In this document: in pieces, positions 12,612 to 26,286 of the stretch
Layout of the letters: the number at the start of each line of letters is the position of its first letter
How positions within the stretch are numbered: position 1 is the first letter of the stretch
Source of the DNA: Vespula vulgaris
Lineage: Eukaryota > Arthropoda > Insecta > Hymenoptera > Vespidae
DNA: 64,000 nt
Reading direction: 5' to 3'
NCBI RefSeq assembly: GCF_905475345.1
Contig: NC_066595.1
Location: 6,960,501 to 7,024,500 of the forward strand
Program-made: the position numbers and the translations under genes
Notes under the pieces: generated by a model
What the model was told of the DNA's origin: nothing
Databases searched by the model: none
What the model saw: only the letters and a program-made list of their open reading frames with translations

Positions 12612-14065
12612 TTATTCGTTCGAGGATGATGATTCTCGCCTTTTTTCTGCGTGCTTTTTTGTAAAATCTTCTGCATTTTTTAGGAATTTCTTTCTATCTT
12701 TGAGAAATTCTTCAGCCAGGTCTGCTCTTAATGGATGCTCTGGCTCAGGATCATTTACTAAAGCTATTAAAGCTTGTATCACTGTAAAACATTTGCAGAT
12801 AGTTGTAAGTACTTTTTTTTCAATTCATTTATTTATATATTTTATTTGCTTTAGAATAGGGAAGACATATATATGTATGTATGTATGTATATATGCACGT
12901 ATTATGTATGTATGATATGCATGTGTATTTGTGTGTACTCGCGCACGATATACCACACACACATTTTTGAATATTTTTAATATATACATATTATTAAAAA
13001 TATTTATAAATCTATTTATGGAAATTTAATTGATAATAATCAATTCTTTCTTGCAATTATTTCTTCTTTATACAATAATCTTACCCTGATCTGTTTTTGT
13101 TGCTGGTTTCCAATTTTCAGCACTTATAATAGGTAAACATACTTGTCCTTTTTCATCTACATTTGGATGATAGATTTTTGTTTTGAAATTTATTCTAGGT
13201 GGTTTGAAGGGATATTCTGCAGGAAAATTGATTTCAATTCGAAATGCTCCTTTATTATAAGGAGCATTGTCCTATGAATATAACATATGTAATTATTATA
13301 ACATGTTTATAAGAATATAGAAATAAAAATATAAGTATAAAATTGTTTAATATGAAATTATTTATGTTTGTATTTTTTAATTTATATATAAAATATAAAT
13401 TAAGCTCTTTTTTCAGTAATTGGTAATTGTCACGTATAATTTAAAATAATAAATTTATTATAGCATCATAACAACATAATTCTGAAACAATAATGAAAAT
13501 CAATGTGAAATGATTTTAAATAAACTTTATTACGTTTGTATGCTTAATATAGGTTAGGTGCATAAAAAAAAGTATAAACATACCGGCAATATAAGGCCTT
13601 GCCAAGTAAGAATATTTGACTCGTCTACTTGAATCGTAAAATTTTTCATTGCGGAGGCTCTCAGATCGCCTAGTTCCTGGAAAGATAAGTGCATATATTA
13701 TTATCTTATGATATAGATCCCTTTTTTATACGTTTAATATTAAATTTAACCGTAATTTAAGAAAATAACAAGTTATATATTCTATTTCATAGAGGGAGGG
13801 GATCATAAATTATAAAATATAATAATATAAGTCTATTTAAAATGGAATAATATAATAACAATGTTATTAACTTTTTGAACGGCGTCGAACAACTCAGGGC
13901 TACAAGGGAAGAATATCAAATATATCACATCATTTCCGTAACACTTGTAGAAATAGTGAATTGCTATAAAATGTATCTACTTTTCTTTACAATCAAATAT
14001 AAAGAATGATGCTTATATCGTTAGGAACTTCAATTTACCTTTTGCAATCTTTTTATAGCTGCCAT
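12612..14065 (-). CDS. Ube2l3: Ubiquitin-conjugating enzyme E2 L3 (UbcH7 / UbcD10 type)
   Basis: Four minus-strand exons (14039-14065, 13584-13676, 13085-13271, 12612-12781) join in phase to 158 residues. The sequence follows the UBE2L3 family closely: WQGLILP, AFRIEINFPAEYPFKPP, KIYHPNVDEKGQVCLP, SAENWKPATKTDQ and LVNDPEPEHPLRADLAEE. The catalytic cysteine is C85 and the E3-contacting phenylalanine is F62, equivalent to human C86 and F63. The C-terminus is slightly longer than in human (154 residues) and ends in a serine-rich RRESSSSNE. This E2 works with HECT and RBR ligases such as Parkin and HHARI because it can only transfer ubiquitin to cysteine. The start context CAAAATGGCAGC resembles a TISU element. 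The gene is divergent from Nup205, 636 bp away. Confidence 0.96.
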
Positions 14066-14701
14066 TTTGAAAATAAAGTCTTCTGAAGGCAGTAAAATTC
14101 GTCAAGTTCACCAATGACCAGTGTTGCCAATTGTTAGAATTTTATTCATTAAACGAAAATTTCAAGTTTACATTGGAAAAGTTTTTGTGTAAAATTTGAA
14201 TATTTTAAATATATTATTTATTATCCAATCACTGATCGCATTGAATAATCTCACATTTCTCTATCTAGATTTCATGTATTCAATGACATTCGATATCTGC
14301 CTTTATTTGTATCATGAAGCATTACCATTTCGCGCGCCGAACTATGATTTCTTTTCTAAGGTTATATATAAATCGGAAGCGAATATATAAGATTTATTCA
14401 TGAAGGTTTTAAAGTGAACAAGAAAAAAGCGAGACTTTGTTATAAATTATTATAACATTATTAATTATCGATATATTTTTATATATATATATAAAACTAA
14501 TCAACAGTTTACTTCAAAACTAATTAACGTTCAAATTTCTGTTGAAATCATGGCTGCCAGTTAAATGTGCGGCAATTTTCGTTCACGCTGTAATACCGGC
14601 ATTTCAATATCTTTAAAAACGTTAATATTCTGTTAAAGTTATATGTGGTGTTATTTAAAATTAAGTTTTAGTTTATAAATCGATTTATATAAATTGCCAA
14701 G
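14066..14701. promoter_or_regulatory. Shared divergent promoter of Ube2l3 and Nup205
   Basis: This 636-bp interval separates the two start codons, so it must contain both promoters. A GCCATTTTG element, a YY1/Pho-type core, overlaps the Ube2l3 start codon at 14061-14069. No TATA box at a suitable position is convincing on either side, which fits housekeeping genes. A short plus-strand open frame at 14196-14390 has no recognisable features. Confidence 0.6.
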
Positions 14702-17700
14702 ATGTCAGAAGGTAATTATTTATTTGTAGATTGTGTAAGAAAATATATGAAAAACATAACCTTTAAATTATATGATACATTTTATTTAATAATAGTTTAA
14801 AAATAAGTTTGTGATGTAATTTATAAATTGAAAGTAATCTTTTTCTATATCAAATTAGTTTAATATCAGTTATATAAGTAGCTTTACTTGATAATTAAAT
14901 TATATACATACATATATGTATGCATGTTCTCGTATCCAACAATTCATGATAAATTATTTTATAGAAGAAACAAGTACAGAAGATATCTGGACACCATATA
15001 AGGAATTACAAAATCTTGTAGTACGATCTATCACATTAGCACCTAGTATGCATGACCCTCAATACCATGAATTTATAGAAGCATTGAGAAACCATAGACA
15101 AAATTTTTTTACACTTTTAAAAAATCCTGTGAGTATCTTATTATATATATTTTCATTCATTTTGTTATTTATTTGATACTATTACAATGTGCTTATATTT
15201 TTTGAATATTGATTATTATAAACAAATATTATATTTTTTTATATATAGAAAAGTTTTTCTTTTAATTATAAGACGTAATATTTTTTATATCCATCATTTT
15301 ATGTATAAAAAAAATAATGATTTTATATAAATTACTTAATCGACTTGTTTTTTGTTTATCAGCCAAAAAATATTAATAGTCGCAATGAAATTAAAAAAGG
15401 TGTGACAGATGGTATAACATTACCTGGGCTAGGACATCAAATATTGTCAAAAGAGTTGGTGGATGAAACTTTAATTATATCAGATATGTATGATTTGAAT
15501 GAATTCATGGCCCTAGATCTTTTATGTACTGCTCAACTTCAAATGCCACACTACCCTGGATTAACCAGAGGTTTAACCGCTGTACTTTTATATTATGATG
15601 GAAGAAAAGCATTGACTACAACTTTGAAGACCTTAGTGCAAGCTAGAATGGGACATAGCTGGGCCCTTGATGCACCACTAACTCTTACGAAATATATTAC
15701 TGAATATACTAATAAATTACAAGAAGATGGTTTATTGGATAGAATTATAACTTTATTAGAAGATATGGATCCTATACAGGTCAGATAAAAGAATAATATT
15801 CTAAGTATAGTTACTGTTTATTATCAACTCATTTAAATTACTATAAGTTATAATACACACTATAATAAAGTATAGTAAATTATAGTACAATTTGAATTAT
15901 GGTAACAGGAACAAGATCTTCTACAACAGAATAGAGCATTGGGAGGTGCAAAGCATCATCGTATGGTTATGAAACTTTATAATGATACTAGACAAGATTT
16001 AGCAGATATTTTGTATTTATGGTCTGCTCAATCATCTCTACCAAAACCTATTTTCTTTCGTTTATTATCGCTATTACAAACACGCCAAGTTGAATCTGAA
16101 GCTGGAGAAGGTGGTCCTGATAAAGTTACATTGGCTCTCATTATGGCCATATTATATGCTGTAAATCTTAGTCCACTTAATAATCGAGAAAATGGTGAAG
16201 GTATTAAAACATTCATTTTTTAATTTGTTTTTAATTTGTTTGGTAATATAAAATTTGTTTCAACGATATTCTATTAAAATTTTATTTCAGATATAATTAA
16301 CTCTATTCCCTTGATCACAGAGAGAGGAGCGTTAGATGATATAAAACAAAAAGTAATGTCTAATAGTATAACTTGGGAAAGTACAGGATTGCGTGGACTT
16401 GTACAATTTGCTTTAGCAATTGCCATAGCAACCTTGAAAACTATCAGTAATACTTATCAACCACAGCATATTACAAATGATGATGAAATTTTAGTGGAAA
16501 CGGCTTTATCTAATAAAGTTTTCCACTTTATGGCCGAAATTTTATTAAAAAGTACTTGTATACACTATGAGGAATTTTACATGCGTTATTTTCACACTCT
16601 TCTTTCTGATTTTATATTATTAATGCCTCTGAAAATTAAGGAATTGAGAAGTCGAGCAGATGAATCAATGCGTCTGGTACAAGCATATCAGCAAGAAGGT
16701 GTAGAACCACCAATGAATTTAGACAATCACTTTGAGTTTCTCATGTTGACAGTAGCGGAGTTATACAAAAAAGATCCATTAAAATTAAATTTAGCTATGG
16801 ATTACTGGTGCCAACATTCAGAGTCAACGCACGTTTCTGCTTCCGTACATATTGGACGATTACCTCCTAGACAAGTTGCTTTATTTAAATTTATACGATT
16901 AGCTGGAGAAATACTTCCTGCTGGTCTTTTTGTATCCTATCTCAAAATGATCGCATCCCTTGCTTCGTCACCTCCAGCTGCACGCCAAGCATTTAATTTT
17001 CTTAAACCAAATGGTAAAGTATATCTTTTAATTATTCTTATCCTATACGAAACGATAAAAACAGTTCTTTTTTTTTTTATATTTCAATAGGATCTTCCAC
17101 TTCAACAACAATTTCCTGGGATCACTTCTTTAATTCTTTAAATCGCTATTATTACAACTTACGACAAGAATTACCACCAAGTCAAGATACAGTATATAGA
17201 CAAAGAAGTCATCCAAAAGGTATTACACCTCACGAAGTTAAAGGATTAGAGGCTGTACTTAAAGTCGTACAAATAATTGCAAAGTATGATGAAATGTCTA
17301 GAGTAGCAATATGCGATCATCCAAATTGGAAAGTACTTCAGTCTTTAATAGGATTGGTAAGCTGTGCAATGCCAATTCCATTAAAAGGCGTTTTAGTAAG
17401 AACTCTTGCTGCATTAGCAAGATCACCAGAGAGTTCTTCTACAGTTTGGCAAAGCTTAGAAGCCGCACAAATTCTTTCGACTATACCAACAACTAGTAGC
17501 TATCAACCACGAGGAGTACAAACAGAATTGGAAGAAATTGAATCAAGGAACGAAGAATATCCTTTGACTCGAGCGATGTTAAAACTCCTAGATATCTTAA
17601 CAGATTATCCAATTCCACGTCTTTTGGGAGTTGGACAACGAAATCCAGGCTTCGATCCGTATCTACATTTTCTCATTAATATAGTTTTTTTAAGATTCCA

Positions 17701-20700
17701 TACACGCTCGTATAAAAATGCTGCAGAGAAATGGAAAGTTGCGAATGGATGTTTGAAAATATTCTCTAAATTAATTAAACAATACGAGCCATCTTTAGAA
17801 GATTTTATGGGATGTAAAGTTGAATTACAAGGTGGTGATTTGACTGTCATTAATTCTGCTCCTGGATATCATTTAATGACGCAATTACATTCTACTAATT
17901 CCGAGTTACTTCATGTCATACTCTATATTCTGGATGAAGGATATCACCAGTTTGATACATACGATATTTTTCCTGGAAAGAAATATCTTGAATGTAGTAC
18001 ACTATGTTGTTTGGAAATATTGGATCGGACATTGAAAGCACAACATCAATACATGACACAGTTAGCATCAGCAACCAGTATAAATAAAATCGTAACTGGA
18101 CTTTCGCGTTTATTGCTGGGAGTAAATATGCGTACTGGAAAGCCTGATCACATGATAAATATTGTTAATTATGTCTCTTATAATTCATGGCTACCACGAC
18201 ATTCCTTTGTCGCAGTTGGCGTTGTTCAAAGTGTTGCTAATGAACCAGGTGCAGATTTAGAATTGTTGTCGACATTTACAGCAACTAATTCGTTGGCAAC
18301 GAATATTAGACACGGTTTCGTTGAGTGTTTAGATATGGATTATACTCCTGTAGATGAAGATGACATAAACAATGATGAGAGAGCAGATGTGGAAAATTGC
18401 AAAGAAAGAATTTTATTATTAATGATGCAGAGTATTACACGACCTGTACCTAATCTTGCTCATTATTTGCTAGGATTTGAGATCACTAAGGACATTCGAA
18501 AAACAATTATTCAACAACCTGGAATTTTAGGCTTTCCACGAACTTGCTTGCATTCTGTTTTGGGTGTCTTGGAACAATCCTTGGATAATGGCCGTGATAA
18601 AATTACAGAAATGTGTTATTGTTATTTACACACATTGGCGGCGAATAATAAGACATCAGTACCAATTTTAAGATTTTTACGAACTGCAACAAATCAAGAT
18701 TTTGTACAAAGGCACCTATCAAAATTACCTTTCCAAGGTTCAAATAAAGCAATCGAACTTGGCTGTATGTCGTGGCTATTAAAAATAGTAGCGATAGAAC
18801 TACGAGTCTCTGGTGGAAGCTTACAAAGTTCGCTCGTTCAGCGCTTAGTTGGAAGCTTTAGTCAAGAAAAAGAACAAAGTGCACCATCACAAAAACTTCT
18901 TATGGATCTTCTACATTATATCGACTTTCAACTATACTTAGAACCTCCTAAGTCATGGGAATTCTTCGATCCTTCGCAAATTGAAATGGTATTTGGTCGT
19001 TGTAGCGTTCCATCGTCTTTGATGGGAGGACCTCGACTTATCGACGTCAGAAAATTACATTCTCTTATCGTAGATGAATTAACGGTTACACAAAATAGTG
19101 CAACAGTAACTCAAAGGAAACTTATGCAACAAGAATTGCAATCGATACTTGCTCATGCCTTGAAAAAAAATCAAACCAAGCTTTTATCATACGCTACGGT
19201 AAAATTTGTAGAAGGCTGGTGCCAAACAACAGAAATACTATTTTCCGTAGCGTCGAATTTACAACTTCCTGCGGCTCAAAGACAAAGTCTTCTTCTGAAC
19301 TTATCACATGATTTATTACAAAAAATGACATCGTGCGAAGCACTCAGTGAGATAAAAACACTTGTATCTGGAACAGTTTTGATGTTACTTGTCAACTTGC
19401 GAAATTATTTTGCGATGCAATCGAACCAAGAATTACTTCCAACATCACCTTCGAATACGACAATGATGAAAATAATTCTTAGCCATGTACTAGAATGGAT
19501 TTTAAGCGCAAGTGCATCGTCGCAAAAAGTTCTAACGCATCTTTACGCGGCACTTCTAAATTTTCTTTGTGTCATAGGCTTAGAAAAATCAGAGAGTGCA
19601 TCTGTTATGGATACGATGTATGTTAGTCAATTAGACAGTTCATTCAATCGATCCATGCCAGTGCAGAAACGTTCGCACTGTTACGCCACGATACAAGTTA
19701 TCAATAGTTTTGGCAATCAATTGATGGACGTTTTATGTCACAATTGTTCCGGTGGTCATGATGTGTGTAAAATGTTAGCACTCTCTTGTTTAGACAAGAT
19801 CTTAGAATTGGATTACGATAATTCGTGGATGATTTATTTATCTAGTCGAGGATATTTAAAGCATATGATAGACAGTCTTTTACAATCTGATAATTTATTA
19901 AGGCATATGCTTCAACCAGAGCCTGAAACATTAAGACCTTTGTATTTATATGAAGCAAAATTAGCAACGTTTTGTAGAATGGCTTCGACGAGATTAGGTG
20001 CTGAAAGTCTTTTAAAAACTAAAGTTTTATCCTGTATGTCAAGTATGTGCGTTTTTGATCAACATCCGGATGTTCATATGAATGTTGAAGGAATTGATTC
20101 TTCTTTCGTACCCTCAATCGGGCAACGTTATCAACAAATTTTTTTGCCTGCTTTATATTTATGTGGTGCTTTGTTGACTACTTTAGGAACTGAAAATCAG
20201 TCTTGTGCTATACAAGTCTGTAGCTTTCTTCAAAGTCATCGAGATACAGTTGAAATGATATTAAGAAACGCTTTTTCTAAGGCAAATACTCTATTTTTAA
20301 AAGAAATTGCCTGTCTGACTGGTGTCGTATCCAGATCTGCTAATATTGGTAAATAATATTCATGAATGAAGATTCACATTTTATATAGTTTATAGTTATT
20401 ATATCTCATATTTATTATATTATAATTTCACATTTAATTATAATTGTTAAACTTATTTTTAGATATGTATAAATTAGTGGACGAGGGGCTAACGATATCC
20501 GATGTTGGTGATAATATAATAGAGGATGATAATGGAATGAGAGAATTACGTGCTCATCTCTATAGATTACAAAAATTAATGCTCTCATTACTTCACAAAT
20601 TCCAATTACAACCAACACCTGTACATTTGGATTATCAAAAAACAAATGTAGATCAACAACAAATGTCTTGTATAGAAATAGTTGCGAATGTTCTTTTGTA

Positions 20701-21652
20701 TGCTCGTAACCAGGTTTGTAAAAAATTATGAAGCACTTTTTGAACACTTTACTTATAAGAAACAATTCGTGTAATAAAAACATTAATGACAATATTAAAC
20801 AATTTATTTATAACAGATGCAACATAGTACCATGGACCAGAAAGTAAGGAATGTTCTTTTCGAACCTTGTTTATCGCCGAAACCAGGCACAAGAGAAGGT
20901 AGAACTAAAGATATATCTAGTGAAGTTCATTTAGGATTGATCGTTGAACAACTTACATCTACAACCGCATTATTACATAATGAACTGCCACATGTCGATT
21001 CTCTGATCAAAAAATCGGCTATGATATCGGACATGACTGCGGCAGAATTAAAAAAAGTATTTAAATTAAAAATCAATATTATATTGAGAGATGATAAAAT
21101 CGTAAAGACGTTACTTGGTAATAATTGTATATATTATTTTTTTTTTTTTTTAGTATATGTCTGATGAAGAAGCAGAATTAGACATAGATAAACAGCGCAT
21201 TGTCCTAGAGCAACGATTAAATCAACGACTGAAGGAAAAACGTCAAAGTATAAAATATTGTTGCCTTATAATAGAACACAGTTTATATTTACTTTGGAGT
21301 CATTTAGATTTCTACACAATGCAAATAATGTCAGGACATCAGAGAATGCAAGGTACATATAATTCGTTATTTTATAAATCAATTAGTGAATCTGTAACAA
21401 TGCAATTTAAATCTATGATTTATATATTTTTTTTTAGTATCCACAGGAAACATAATTGATAATATATTGGAAAAAAAGATATCACCAGAAATTTTAACCG
21501 AATTAAAACAAGGACTTATCTCTATATTTACTGATAGTTTCATTACTCAATTAATCGATACATATAATGAATATACAACAGTAGATCGTAATTTTATAGA
21601 GGCTCTCGTTAGGAGAATCAAAAGATTGTTACAATTCATAATTATAACGTAA
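14702..21652 (+). CDS. Nup205: Nucleoporin Nup205 (inner-ring scaffold of the nuclear pore)
   Basis: Ten exons join in phase to 1922 residues: 14702-14711, 14965-15128, 15363-15779, 15909-16200, 16291-17013, 17091-20348, 20463-20713, 20817-21056, 21154-21352 and 21438-21652. The first exon encodes only three residues plus one base. The product is an all-helical protein of the Nup205/Nup192 family (human about 2012 residues). Recognisable parts include LVQARMGHSWALD, DILYLWSAQSSLPKP, LPPRQVALFKFIRLAGE, YYNLRQELPPSQDTVYR and NPGFDPYLHFLINIVFLRF. It is expected to sit in the inner ring of the pore with Nup93, Nup155 and Nup35. No membrane segment is seen, as expected. The largest exon (3258 bp) carries more than half of the protein. 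Confidence 0.95.
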
Positions 21653-21957
21653 CTGTATTTATAGAATATGTGTATATTATTTTTATTTTAAATACACATC
21701 TCTTTCTATACTGTTTCATCTTCGTATTTTTTATTATTAATGATATTATTGTATATAAAATGTAATAATAATATTTTTATAATAAAAATGCAAACAGTAT
21801 AGATAAGAAAATTTATTAAAATAATATAATCAATTATATATTATATTTAGTACAATTTCTACATATTTTTTATAGTTTGACTTTGGATGTAATAATATAT
21901 AGTATATACAGTACAATCATTTATTATTGATAAATTACACATTCATCAGAACAAATT
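21653..21957. other. Tail-to-tail interval between Nup205 and NFXL1
   Basis: About 305 bp of very AT-rich DNA separates the two stop codons. It must hold both 3' UTRs or their polyadenylation sites; AATAAA-like signals occur near 21779-21785 on the plus strand. Nothing else is visible. Confidence 0.5.
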
Positions 21958-24710
21958 TCAATCTTTGTTACTAATTTCAAAGCTTTTTATATCGAAATAA
22001 ACTATATTCGCATAAATCACTACAATACTCACGATAGCTATAAAAATCGATATCAAAAGAAATTTGTATATTTTACTATTTTCCACTTTTGAATTCGACA
22101 ATTTGTTTTTCGATTTATCCTTTGCTTTTCGTCGTGGCTTAAATTTCCTTTGAAATTTTTCTATTTCTTCCTGATTTCGCAATTGTTCTTCACGTTGACG
22201 TTGGATTTCTTTGATTTTGTTGGCCTCATTTTTTTGATATATAAGTGACTGACAAACATTGTCACATTCAACTACAATTTGCTTTTCTTGTATAACAGAA
22301 CAAACATATTCCTTTTTAATGCGTTTGCATTTACACCATACTTTTACTTTCTTGTTACATATATTCTGCTTTTTACACGATCCAGGATGACAAATATCGT
22401 TACACCGATGGCCGCATGGATACTGCAAAAGAAATTTGTAACATAATTAAACTTGTTATTATTTTTATAAAAATTGTTTATTATAATTACATTTTTTGGA
22501 CATTGATTTCCACACTTTAATAGCTCTTCACGTTGTTCTATCGTTGCGGATATTAGATCTATGCAACGTCTATATAAAGTACTAATGCCACAATGACAAG
22601 AAACACGTACTAATTGTTGACACAAATCACATGATTCAGGATGACAAGGTTTTAAACATTTGTGAGAACATCCATTGGGCCGTGCAAACGAGCATGGCCT
22701 TTCACATTGCATACATTGTGTATTACCAATGATTCCTTCAGATGATTTTACAGTATGGCATGTTAATTCACAAGTGTGATTGGTACATTGCAATAATTGA
22801 CCACAAGATCTTCCACAAGAATCAGTTTTTGCAATGTAGCAAGGCAATATACGTGTTTCGTGTCCACCTAAACATTCTATTTCAATGGGAACTTCGCAAG
22901 GTGGACATGGCAATGTTTTTAATTCCAATGTATCTTTTTGTTTTTCCCATGGACCTTTGGGTTGCCCTTGTGTACTATTTGAGCTAATTTTGACCCAAAC
23001 CTTACTATGGCAAACAGCTAAACAATTGTGTCCACATTTTTTGTGAATTAAACCACATATTTTTTTACATGGTGGACAAGATCCTTGATGACATTTATGA
23101 ATCTCTCTCTCTGGATGAATACAAATAGAAGGTATTTTGCACGGTTTATTACAAGGAGGTGGTTTAATTTTTTTTTTTGTGCCACAAGGTACTCTTATTT
23201 TTTTATTACCACATCTGCATTGAATTATATCGGTACGAACACATGGATAGCAAGGTCCACTATGACAAGCTGCTGGACATTTATGCTTCTGACAATTAAG
23301 AAGATTGTTACATACTTTTTCACATATATTAGAGGTATTTTTTACTAAACAATCGCAACATTTTTTATTGCATAAATGTCTTCCACAAAGTCTCATTTGT
23401 GTACATTTTTTGTTACAATGAAATTCCTTTCCACAAGCTATTTCTTTTGTAAAATTCCCACACCTACATGATTTTATGATCATCTCCAAGCATTGACCAC
23501 ATTGTTCTAAATGGCATATCATGTTGCAATAATGTAAACCACAATTCAGTAACTTTCCACAAGTGTTTCCACATTTCGGTACTTGCTGTTCCTTACATGA
23601 AATTGTATACTGTTTCTTTCCACAGGGACAAGTTCTAAATTTCTTAGGACAATCTCCACAATCTTCGGAAGAATGACAAATACCTTCACAGGTATGCAAT
23701 TTGCAAGATAATAACTTATTACAAGGCTTATCACAAATCCAAGTAGCTTCATTGCATTTCTTAATTTGTTTGCTGCTTTTACAACGACAATCCATTAGTA
23801 GAGTTTCTAAACATGGTGGACAATCTCCAGCGTGACAAATTTCCTTACAAGTATGCTTACATTGATCATATTTTTTATTGCATATATTATTGCAACTCCA
23901 ACCATTTGTATTACAACGCATTGGACGAACAGGTTGCTTTCCACAATAACATTTAATTACCACTGTTTTTGCGCAAGGAGGACATGGTCCAGGATGACAT
24001 AACAATACACACTTATGCCCACATTTAGGTTCTAAAAGTTTCCCACAAGTTTCTCCACAAGAATGTGGAATAAACCATGTTTGATAAGATGGATTTTCAA
24101 CTTTTTTACAGAAACATTTATATACTTTTGGAATTTGATCTTCTCCATATTCTGTTCTACATTTTGGACTAGAAATATATATATATATGTATATATATAT
24201 ATCATTGTATTAAAATAAAATAAAAAAAAATATTTTTAGATATATAATATTACATGATAACTTACCAAGTCCAAGTTGGCATAATTCCTTGTTCATGTTT
24301 ATGAGCTAGAGTATCTCGAATCCAATGTAGGATGCATGTTAAATGCATAAAAGAATAGCATTTATTGCAGTTCCATATCTGTTGAAGATATATTAATATA
24401 ATAAAAATATATATACATATATAAAAATGATTAGAGAGGTACTTACTGGATCTGCTTTCTTTACTGTTGAAATACATATTAAACAGATTGCACCACCTGA
24501 TTGAAAAGTATTAATCAAATACGATATGATCTTTTCTGTGTTTAATTGTTCACCTTCATAAGCCGATATAACTTCTCCCAAGGTTCTTTGTATATCTTCA
24601 TCACAAATATTGTCATCATCTTCACTAGACGAATCAAGAGAAGCATTTGCTTCTAAATGTCTTTTAATAGATATTTTATTTTCTACTTGAGCTTGCTTGA
24701 ACTTTTGCAT
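21958..24710 (-). CDS. NFXL1: NFX1-type zinc-finger protein NFXL1, membrane-anchored
   Basis: Four exons (24447-24710, 24266-24378, 22501-24168, 21958-22432) join in phase to 839 residues. Domain order: an acidic serine-rich start (LDSSSEDDDN), a RING/PHD-like C4HC3 finger (CLIC, CNKCYSFMHLTC, WTCPKCR) at about residues 75-130, then a long series of NF-X1 cysteine/histidine fingers of the C-x-H-x-C-x3-C kind (CGHKCVLLCHPGPCPPC, CSHKCLKPCHPESCDLC, CGHRCNDICHPGSCKK) to about residue 720. A charged coiled coil (EANKIKEIQRQREEQLRNQE) follows, and one hydrophobic segment at about residues 806-827 lies next to the C-terminus. The membrane segment distinguishes NFXL1 from NFX1, which is nuclear and has an R3H domain. 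No R3H domain is seen. The human protein is about 911 residues. Confidence 0.92.
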
Positions 24711-26286
24711 CTTTTTTGTTTATTGTTTAATCAATATTTAATATTAAAGACTGTAAATATTAATTACAAATTGTAATTACTTCCTCATCTGTTTAATTGG
24801 TTTTCTTCCTCCTACCATATTTTTTTTGGTATGTTTGTACATACCAAAAAAGTAAGAACAATATTATATTAACATTCAGTATATTTTACATTCCGCATAC
24901 TATGTAATATTTTGAATTATTATGAACATTATTAGCATCTTGTTTCTTTTTTTTTTGAAAAATACTAACAGTATTCGTACAAGTAAAGCTTATCAACTTA
25001 TATGATTAACTTTATGTGCATCAGTAATTTTTATACTACAAACGTTCACATTATATTCTTTATAATAAATATGAATTTCTTTTGTCAACTTGACTTTTAT
25101 TCAGCAAAATATTATTTTTCAGTTTTCATTGAATATGTCACTTTTAATCGGTATACTAAATGTACAGAAAACCAACGTAATCTACGTAATATTCAAGTTC
25201 AAAAGAAAAGGAAATTTCATGGAGTCAAAACTTATCAAGATTGACAAAACACACATGATTAGGTATCCTAAATATTACTCGTTGGTCATAATAGAGTCAC
25301 GACCAATCATAACTGGTATCTAGATAACTAGATATAAAAAGAACACAATTAAACTCAAAATAACTGCTTTTTAGATTTAACCGTCAGGCAAAAGTAACTT
25401 ATTATATTAAACCCTGACTATTCTGTCATCATCGGCTTAATAAATATTGTCCATGATATACTTAAATTAGTAAGAAAAAAATGCTGCGAAGAGGCAGGAG
25501 ATATGCGTTGGCTTGGCGACCTGTATATATTTGTGTCGACGATTAATCAAGTGTCATGTTCAATGTTTCTAGTTTTATAAATAATAATATTAATGATAAC
25601 ACACGTGTTTAATGAACAGAAAAAGGTATAAAAAATCTTTTTTCCTTATATGATAAGGAAAATGATTCTACGTACATATTTCAGTGTGTAGATCTAAGTA
25701 CGTGTTTACATATACGAACTACTACTATAATTTGATCTTACGTGGCAATGCTTATCACTGATAAATATTTCCATTTTAATTTCTTCGTGATTTTAAGTGC
25801 ATAGATCAGGTACGTGCATATTGTACGTATTATTTGTTAATAAAATCATAGAGAATCTGTGTGTGTGTGTGTGTGTGTGTTTATATTTTTAAGATACAGT
25901 TTATAATATTTGAAATCTAACCATATTAATATTTTGTATTAACATTATTGTTGTAGCTGAGAATATTATCTTTGTATAAAAACAATAAATAAATAATTTA
26001 CTCGCGTAAATGTTAGTTAAAATTATAAAAATTATTAAGTAGTTCATAAATGACATTTGTTACATTAAATTGTAGTATACCAATTAGTTTCAATTTTTTA
26101 ATATTAAATTATGGCATATAATTTTATAATAATATCTATTTTCATTTATAGAAAGATTTTTATCAACCTTACTCAAGTTGATACCATAATAAGGATACTA
26201 AAAGGATACTATATCAAGAATAATTGATATTAGTATTTTGTTCCGTATATATAGTAATGCATCAGAAAAGAAAGAAATTAGAAGTT
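24711..26286. promoter_or_regulatory. Divergent interval between NFXL1 and GMPPB
   Basis: About 1.6 kb lies between the two start codons and must contain both promoters. It is AT-rich, with a perfect 12-bp inverted repeat at 24822-24851, a (TG)n tract at 25858-25880, and a possible exon boundary (ATATATAG) at 26251-26254 just before the GMPPB coding exon. The open frames at 25002-25323 overlap each other and have no recognisable protein features. Confidence 0.5.
24822..24851. repeat. Perfect hairpin, 12-bp stem and 6-base loop
   Basis: TTTTTTGGTATG at 24822-24833 and CATACCAAAAAA at 24840-24851 are exact reverse complements separated by TTTGTA. It lies about 110 bp upstream of the NFXL1 start codon, so it could be in the promoter or the 5' UTR. 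The function is unknown. Confidence 0.85.

Noticed and set aside
12612..14065. First read as the NEDD8 E2 UBC12, which would have paired with neighbouring Cul3
   Set aside because: The full translation matches UBE2L3 (KIYHPNVDEKGQVCLP, LVNDPEPEHPLRADLAEE) and lacks the UBC12 N-terminal extension.
23085..23348. Plus-strand frames opposite NFXL1
   Set aside because: They are shadows of the cysteine-rich zinc-finger coding sequence.
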